Shown piece after piece: positions 58,945 through 64,000 of a DNA stretch of 64,000 bases; position 1 is the first letter of the stretch; each line of letters begins with the position of its first letter. Both the position numbers and the translations under genes were made by a program. This stretch comes from an uncultured Acidimicrobiales bacterium (lineage in GTDB: Bacteria; Actinomycetota; Acidimicrobiia; Acidimicrobiales; Bin134). The stretch spans positions 2,075,076 to 2,139,075 of the forward strand of contig OX638344.1 in the NCBI GenBank assembly GCA_951813555.1. Reading direction: 5' to 3'. The notes below the pieces were generated by a model, which was not told the origin of the DNA, searched no databases, and saw only the letters and a program-made list of their open reading frames with translations.

Positions 58945-61215
58945 ATGGCCGTCAACGCTGCCGGTTCGTTCGATGCCGAGGTCCGATCCATTCAGGCGTG
59001 GATGGCCTCGCCCCGCTTCGAGGGGGTAACTCGCCTGTACTCGGCCCGCCAAGTGGTGGAACAACGCGGGGCGATTGACCAGGACTACACCGTGGCTCGC
59101 GTAGCCGCCGACCGTTTCTATGCCCGTCTGCGGGAGCTCTTCGACCAGGGCCAGTGCATTTCCACATTCGGCCCGTACTCGCCGGGCCAGGCCGTTGCTA
59201 TGAAGCGGGCCGGGATCGACGGTATCTACCTGGGCGGATGGGCTACATCGGCCAAGGGCTCATTGCACGAGGATCCTGGTCCTGATCTGGCCAGCTACCC
59301 CTTGAGCATGGTGCCCGACGAAGCCGCCGGACTGGTGCGGGCGCTGTTGACCGCCGACCGCAACCAGCGCTTCGCCCGGTCTCGGATGACCGCAGCCGAG
59401 CGCTTGGCCAGCCCGGTGATCGATTTCACTCCCAGCATCATCGCCGACGCCGACACCGGCCACGGCGGCGATGCCCATGTTCGCAATCTGATCCGCCGCT
59501 TCGTAGAGGCCGGCGTTCCCGGCTATCACATCGAAGATCAAAAGCCCGGCGTCAAGAAGTGCGGCCACCAGGGAGGAAAGGTCCTGGTGCCGTGCGATGA
59601 GCAGATCAAGCGTTTGAACGCAGCCCGATTCCAACTCGACGTGATGGGGGTGCCCGGCATCATCGTGGCCCGCACCGACGCGGAGGCGGCCAACCTGTTG
59701 GACGGGGGTACCGACGAGCGCGACCAGCCGTTCATCATGGGGGCCACCCAGCTAGCGGTCCCCTCATACAAGGACGCCTACTTGGCGGTATTGCGCCGCC
59801 TGTGCGAGGTCGGTGTGGAGGGTGTGAATGGCCACCTGCTGTATGCCGTGCCCGAGAGCCGCTACAAGCGGGCTATGGGATGGCTCGATCAGACCGGGGT
59901 CAACCAGATCATCGAGAAGACGGCGGTCACCTACCATTCCTCGCCCGATCCCCGGGCTGACCACGCAGTGGACCGAGTCTCCGATGCGCTGGCCGAGGCG
60001 TGGCATCGGGCATCGGGCTTGGCCACCTATGCCCAGGCGGTTGCCGACCAGTTGGCCATGCGGTCAGCGGAAGGTGAGACCTTTGGAATGGATGTGGGGG
60101 AGTGGCTTAGCTACGCCCGCACGGTTGACACTGACACTGCTCGGGAACGGGCTGTGGAGATGGGCCTGGATGTGGCCTGGGATCCCGAGGTGGCCAGGAC
60201 CACCGAGGGGTACTACCAGGTGCAGGGCGGGATCCCCTATGCCGTGGCCAAGTCGCTGGCGGTGGCTCCGTTCTGCGACTTGCTTTGGATGGAGACCAAA
60301 ACGGCCGACCTGGAGGATGCCCGGGAGTTTGCCGAGGCCGTCCATGCGGTGCATCCGGACAAGATGCTGGCCTACAACCTGTCGCCGTCGTTCAACTGGG
60401 ACACCACCGGCATGAGCGAGGACGAGATGCGGCAATTCCCCGCGGAATTGGGCCGGCTGGGATTCGTGTTCAACTTCATCACCTACGGCGGCCACCAAGT
60501 GGACGGGATGGCGGGGGAGGAGTTCGCCGCCTCCCTCCAACAGGATGGAATGCTGGCCTTGGCCCGGCTTCAGCGGAGGTTCCGCCTGGTGGATTCCCCG
60601 TATAGGACGCCGCAGACCCTGGTTGGCGGGCCTCGACTTGATGCCGCGCTCATGGCCAGCTCGGGGCGAACCGCCACCACCCGGGCCATGGGCAAGGGCT
60701 CAACCCAGTTCCAGCACTTGGTGCAGACCGAGGTGCCCACCCGAGAGCTGGAGGCTTGGCTGGAGCGCTGGGCGGCCCACAACACCATCGACGCCCAGCT
60801 GAAAGTGAAGCTGCGGCCCTACACCGCCGGGTCGGAGATCCTCGAGCTGGTGGTGTACAGCGGCGACAACGACTTGGCCAACGTGGTGTTCGGGGTGCTG
60901 ACCGACCGACGGGGCCGGGCCATCCTCTCCGTTCGGGACCAGAACACCCACAGCCCGGCGCTGCGCCGCAAGCGGCTCATGGCGCTCATGCACCTGTACC
61001 TCATACGCCGCTACAGCGCGGTGTCGATCCAATACCTCACGCCTACCGAGGACAACTATCGCCAGGCCGTGGGAATGAAGGAGCTCGGCTTCTTCGCCTC
61101 AGTTTCTGACGAGGTGGGCGAGATCATCGTCGCCGACGTCGACGAGGCGGTGGTGACCAAGCTGGTGAGCGAAGACGACGCCTTGCAAGAGCTCATCCAA
61201 GGACGGGGTGCCTAG
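58945..61215 (+). CDS. aceA: Isocitrate lyase, long ICL2-like form
   Basis: A 756-residue enzyme splitting isocitrate to glyoxylate and succinate. The signature [10 protein letters not shown] carries the catalytic Cys; ADADTGHGG and [11 protein letters not shown] are metal/substrate strands. It far exceeds the about 430-residue ICL1 and carries a C-terminal domain from about residue 600 ([40 protein letters not shown]), as in mycobacterial ICL2, where the domain binds acyl-CoA and activates the enzyme. ATG 58945 follows AAAGAGGTATCAGC. Confidence 0.95.
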   Translation: MAVNAAGSFDAEVRSIQAWMASPRFEGVTRLYSARQVVEQRGAIDQDYTVARVAADRFYARLRELFDQGQCISTFGPYSPGQAVAMKRAGIDGIYLGGWATSAKGSLHEDPGPDLASYPLSMVPDEAAGLVRALLTADRNQRFARSRMTAAERLASPVIDFTPSIIADADTGHGGDAHVRNLIRRFVEAGVPGYHIEDQKPGVKKCGHQGGKVLVPCDEQIKRLNAARFQLDVMGVPGIIVARTDAEAANLLDGGTDERDQPFIMGATQLAVPSYKDAYLAVLRRLCEVGVEGVNGHLLYAVPESRYKRAMGWLDQTGVNQIIEKTAVTYHSSPDPRADHAVDRVSDALAEAWHRASGLATYAQAVADQLAMRSAEGETFGMDVGEWLSYARTVDTDTARERAVEMGLDVAWDPEVARTTEGYYQVQGGIPYAVAKSLAVAPFCDLLWMETKTADLEDAREFAEAVHAVHPDKMLAYNLSPSFNWDTTGMSEDEMRQFPAELGRLGFVFNFITYGGHQVDGMAGEEFAASLQQDGMLALARLQRRFRLVDSPYRTPQTLVGGPRLDAALMASSGRTATTRAMGKGSTQFQHLVQTEVPTRELEAWLERWAAHNTIDAQLKVKLRPYTAGSEILELVVYSGDNDLANVVFGVLTDRRGRAILSVRDQNTHSPALRRKRLMALMHLYLIRRYSAVSIQYLTPTEDNYRQAVGMKELGFFASVSDEVGEIIVADVDEAVVTKLVSEDDALQELIQGRGA

Positions 61216-62426
61216 TCGGCCCTCACACGGGCCATTGCCGAGCGTAGGCCAAGGGTCAGTATTCCGGTTATGCCCGCAACCCCGGCAAGCAGCACGAGCC
61301 CGGCGCCGAAACCGCCGATGTCGGCGAGAACGCCGAACAAGATCGGTCCGGTTACGCCGCCGGCTTCACCAACGGTGAAGAACAATCCACCGGCCGCTCC
61401 CATATTGCGCTGCGCAACGCCGGGGAGCTGCATCATCACCACAAGGGCGATCGGTACAGCCAGCCCTCTGCTCATGCCGATTATGGCCAACCCGGCCAAG
61501 GTGGCCGCCTTGACGTCCACATAGAGCAGAATGGAGGCGGCGGCGAACACGGCATAAACCCCGGCCATAACCGCGATCCGGCTGCTTTCTGGGATCAGGC
61601 GCGGCCCCAGCAGCGCACCGACGATGCTGAGGGCAGTGACCGCACCAGCCAGGTAGCCCGCTGCTGAACTGGAGAATCCCCGGTCTTCGATCACGGTTGG
61701 CAGCCATCCATTGAGGGCGTGGTTGAAGAAGAACATGCCAAGGGCCACGATCAGCATGAGCTGGACGGCTCGATGGCGCAACAGGCCCCTGGCACCGGAG
61801 AAGCCGTGGTCGGGATTGGCATCGCGGTCCACTCCAGGAGCGAGCTTCTCTCCGGCGGAAGCAGCAACCAACCAGACAGCGATGATCGCCACGGTGATGA
61901 GGGCGTAAACCATGAGCGTCGCCCGCCAGCTCTGGTCGAATGCCGGCATGAGGAGGCTGTTGGCGGTAACCAGGGGCAAGACTCCGCCGATGGCCGGTGC
62001 AGACATGGTGATCCCCATGGCCAGCGCTCGCTCTTCCTCGTCGAACCACACGCTGATCAACTTGGGAGCACCCACGGAAACCAGCGGCCCGCCGAGGCCA
62101 AACAATGCCACCGAGCCGAACATGCCGATGAAGTTGGTAACGACCGGACGCAACAGCGCGGAGGCGGAGATGATCACGGTGGCGATTCCCAGCGAGCGGC
62201 GCAGTCCGAGCCGGTCTACCAGTGCTCCAGCTGGCATCGCCGCAACGAGAAACACCAGAGGCCAAGCCCCCAGGATCGTTCCCATGGCCCCTTTGCTCAG
62301 ATCCAAGTCTTCTCGGATCACGTTCACCAGCGGGGTCATGCCGAATACCGCTATCCCGAAGGAGAAGTACACCAGCCACAGTGCCCCCAGCATCACCCAG
62401 CGATAGGGATGGCGGTGGTGAAGCAC
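61212..62426 (-). CDS. MFS transporter (CynX/NimT-like)
   Basis: A 404-residue protein with twelve predicted helices. [20 protein letters not shown] is the helix 2-3 loop motif; [15 protein letters not shown] is the helix 4-5 loop. The general pattern resembles cyanate/nitrate/organic-acid MFS members. Substrate unknown; convergent placement beside the glyoxylate genes hints at a carboxylate but is weak evidence. Stop shares CTAG with the aceA stop. Confidence 0.85.
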   Translation of the reverse strand: MLHHRHPYRWVMLGALWLVYFSFGIAVFGMTPLVNVIREDLDLSKGAMGTILGAWPLVFLVAAMPAGALVDRLGLRRSLGIATVIISASALLRPVVTNFIGMFGSVALFGLGGPLVSVGAPKLISVWFDEEERALAMGITMSAPAIGGVLPLVTANSLLMPAFDQSWRATLMVYALITVAIIAVWLVAASAGEKLAPGVDRDANPDHGFSGARGLLRHRAVQLMLIVALGMFFFNHALNGWLPTVIEDRGFSSSAAGYLAGAVTALSIVGALLGPRLIPESSRIAVMAGVYAVFAAASILLYVDVKAATLAGLAIIGMSRGLAVPIALVVMMQLPGVAQRNMGAAGGLFFTVGEAGGVTGPILFGVLADIGGFGAGLVLLAGVAGITGILTLGLRSAMARVRAD

Positions 62427-62473
62427 GTCGGCAACGTATCAACCTGCCGCAGTCGATCTGTCATGCTGGCTCG

Positions 62474-63187
62474 ATGGGATTAGCAGTTGTAACCGGTGCG
62501 GGACAGGGGCTCGGGCGGGCCATCTGCAAGCGCCTGACCGCCGATGGACACGAGATTGTGGCGGTGGATCAGAATCCGAACACCGCCGCGGCCACCGCAG
62601 AAATGCTCGGCGGCCAATGGCGGCAGTGCGATGTCTCCGACCCGGAATCGGTGGCCGCGCTGGCCGATTCGTTGGACCAGGTGGATGTACTGGTGAACAA
62701 CGCCGGCATCTGGATCTTCGCCAAGCTAGACGCTATGACGCCCCACGACGTGCGCCGAGTGCTGGAGGTGAACGTGATGGGGGTGTTCAACTGCACCCAG
62801 GCATTGGCCCCCCTGATGGGACCGGGTTCGGCCATTGTCAACCTCTCGTCGAATGCGGCCAATTCCAACTCCCCAGGAGTGGGTATCTACCCGCCGTCCA
62901 AAGCCGCGGTGGAGAGCTTCACCAAACAGACCGCTCTGGAGCTGGCCCCTCGGGGAATCCGGGCCAACGCCGTCGGCCCAGGAATGATTCAAACCGAGGG
63001 CACCCAGGTCAACTACGAGGGCGAAATGGGCGAACGGCGGGCCCGGGCGGTGCCGCTGGGTAGAACTGGTCGACCCGACGACATCGCCGATGTGGTGGGC
63101 TTCTTGGCCTCCAACGACGCCCGTTACGTAACCGGCCAGGTCATCTACGTTGACGGAGGCCTCAGCGCGGGCCGAGCTGCGCTGTAG
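62474..63187 (+). CDS. SDR family oxidoreductase
   Basis: A 237-residue classical SDR: TGAGQGLG, Asp after strand 2 (VAVDQN; NAD preference), NNAG, Ser in NLSSNA and YPPSK, and VTGQVIYVDGG. ATG 62474 gives the usual N-terminus; the longer frame from 62222 overlaps the divergent transporter and is spurious. Substrate unknown. Confidence 0.92.
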   Translation: MGLAVVTGAGQGLGRAICKRLTADGHEIVAVDQNPNTAAATAEMLGGQWRQCDVSDPESVAALADSLDQVDVLVNNAGIWIFAKLDAMTPHDVRRVLEVNVMGVFNCTQALAPLMGPGSAIVNLSSNAANSNSPGVGIYPPSKAAVESFTKQTALELAPRGIRANAVGPGMIQTEGTQVNYEGEMGERRARAVPLGRTGRPDDIADVVGFLASNDARYVTGQVIYVDGGLSAGRAAL

Positions 63188-63231
63188 CCCAAACGAGCCA
63201 CGCCTATTCGCGCGTCCCCTAAAGTTCGAGC

Positions 63232-64000
63232 ATGTTCGAGTGGCAGGCCCAAAGGATCCGCAAATCGCCGAAACTGGTGCTTGCCAGTATCTTTATTGCA
63301 ACGATCGTCTTGCTCGCCGGCTTCCTCGTCCAGAAGACCTCCGAGGTACCCGACCCTCTTGGCGCTTTTCTTCCTGAAGGTAGTGAGCTGGCCAAAGCAC
63401 TCGACGCGGTCGAGGAGAGCTTCCCAGGTTCTGCTGGCATCAAGAATGTTCAGCTTCTCGCCAAGGGAGACGTCCTAGACGCAAGGTCCTTCCAGGACAT
63501 GAGGGAACTTCAGGCCAGGATGTTCAGTGATCCCGAAGTCACGCCATTCCTGGCCGACCAGCCTATCGCTGGCTACGTCCAAATCATTGAGTTGGTGTTG
63601 TTGGCCCAGGGCACCGATCCGGCCGATGCTACTGAAGCTGACATCGAGAAAGCCGTCGACCTAATGGCCCGCCTGCCGGAATTGGCTGCCGAAAACGACC
63701 TTTTCAATCGCATCGTTCCCCGGAACGCCGCCGGAGTGCCGATCGCCGGGTTGTCCCTGATCGCCCTCAAAGACACCGGCGACGATGTCGGTCTCCGAGA
63801 CGCACAGCTTCGGCTCTACGACATCGGGGATACTGCGAACCTGGCCTCGCTGGAGATAGCAGCTGTCAGCCAAGCGAAGAACGAGGATGAAATCAACGAT
63901 GTCAATAAGGTCAGCTTGCCCCTTCTCACTGCCATCGCCTTGTTGGTGATCGCCCTTTTGCTCACCGTCTTCTATCGCACCCAGTCGGATGTCCATATCA
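63232..64000 (+). CDS. RND/MMPL-type transporter, N-terminal part (runs off window)
   Basis: An open frame from ATG 63232 to the window end, 256 codons so far. Helix 1 is at about residues 16-33 (LVLASIFIATIVLLAGFL). An extracytoplasmic region of about 190 residues follows, containing FLPEGSELAKALDAVEESF, the opening seen in RND/MMPL lipid exporters. Helix 2 begins at about 227 (LPLLTAIALLVIALLLTVFY). TAAAGT lies 6 nt before the ATG, indicating a leaderless start. Likely function is export of a lipid or hydrophobic compound; the rest is outside the window. Confidence 0.8.
   Translation, partial: MFEWQAQRIRKSPKLVLASIFIATIVLLAGFLVQKTSEVPDPLGAFLPEGSELAKALDAVEESFPGSAGIKNVQLLAKGDVLDARSFQDMRELQARMFSDPEVTPFLADQPIAGYVQIIELVLLAQGTDPADATEADIEKAVDLMARLPELAAENDLFNRIVPRNAAGVPIAGLSLIALKDTGDDVGLRDAQLRLYDIGDTANLASLEIAAVSQAKNEDEINDVNKVSLPLLTAIALLVIALLLTVFYRTQSDVHI

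Overview
The window is GC-rich, densely packed and almost entirely coding. It reads like the chromosome of an uncultured actinobacterium, most plausibly a marine or host-associated member of the Acidimicrobiia. That placement is inference from gene content: an FrhB-type coenzyme F420 protein, a long ICL2-like isocitrate lyase, an alanine dehydrogenase divergent from an Lrp/AsnC regulator, an MpaB/DUF2236 oxygenase, a LLM flavin oxidoreductase, class III CoA transferase, seven SDRs and three PF04909-type amidohydrolases. Many genes also carry a TANNNT hexamer 6-8 nt before the start codon, the layout of actinobacterial leaderless transcripts. I see no insertion sequence, prophage, CRISPR array or rRNA.

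Layout. 1-8.7 kb: inositol-monophosphatase-family gene, tRNA-Val, VOC protein, amidohydrolase, aldose 1-epimerase, crotonase, macrodomain hydrolase, GcvT-family protein, GH3 glycosidase. 8.7-15.9 kb: a DUF427-TesB fusion, an MFS transporter, then CoA transferase, SnoaL-like protein, Zn alcohol dehydrogenase, a decayed secreted hydrolase and an SDR. 15.9-19.6 kb: a tightly overlapping minus-strand operon (MDR dehydrogenase, FrhB-like protein, sulfotransferase) whose former upstream gene is broken, next to a patch where remnants of three genes are spliced together. 19.6-25.5 kb: amidohydrolase, TetR regulator divergent from a GH20-like glycosidase, TauD-type dioxygenase, acyl-CoA dehydrogenase. 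25.5-29.9 kb: a zinc homeostasis island (Zur-like Fur protein, ZnuA-like binding protein, ZnuB-like permease, CDF exporter and a 110-residue His/Cys repeat protein), with tandem-repeat metal-binding tracts in three of its proteins and no ATPase gene. 29.9-36.3 kb: MaoC-type dehydratases, LLM oxidoreductase, crotonase, SDR, GMC oxidoreductase, alanine dehydrogenase. 36.4-38.5 kb: Lrp regulator, an unknown conserved protein and a UGSC-family selenoprotein whose TGA must be read as selenocysteine. 38.5-55 kb: transporters, methyltransferase, kinase-fold protein, SDRs, SMP-30 lactonase, P450 plus MpaB-type oxygenase, amidohydrolase, thioesterase, DUF1214 protein, sulfotransferase, large DUF2339 membrane protein. 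55-64 kb: an SDR lacking the catalytic lysine, a MerB-like protein, the divergent glyoxylate-shunt pair glcB/aceA, an MFS transporter, an SDR and the 5' end of an RND/MMPL-type transporter.

Together the genes suggest a heterotroph that degrades lipids, aromatics or steroids and organic acids through CoA thioesters and the glyoxylate bypass, uses a few sugar-polymer hydrolases, and invests heavily in zinc handling. The most noteworthy item is the selenoprotein locus, which standard gene calling splits into two short ORFs. The His/Cys repeat protein coupled to the zinc exporter and the three-gene graveyard at 19 kb follow.
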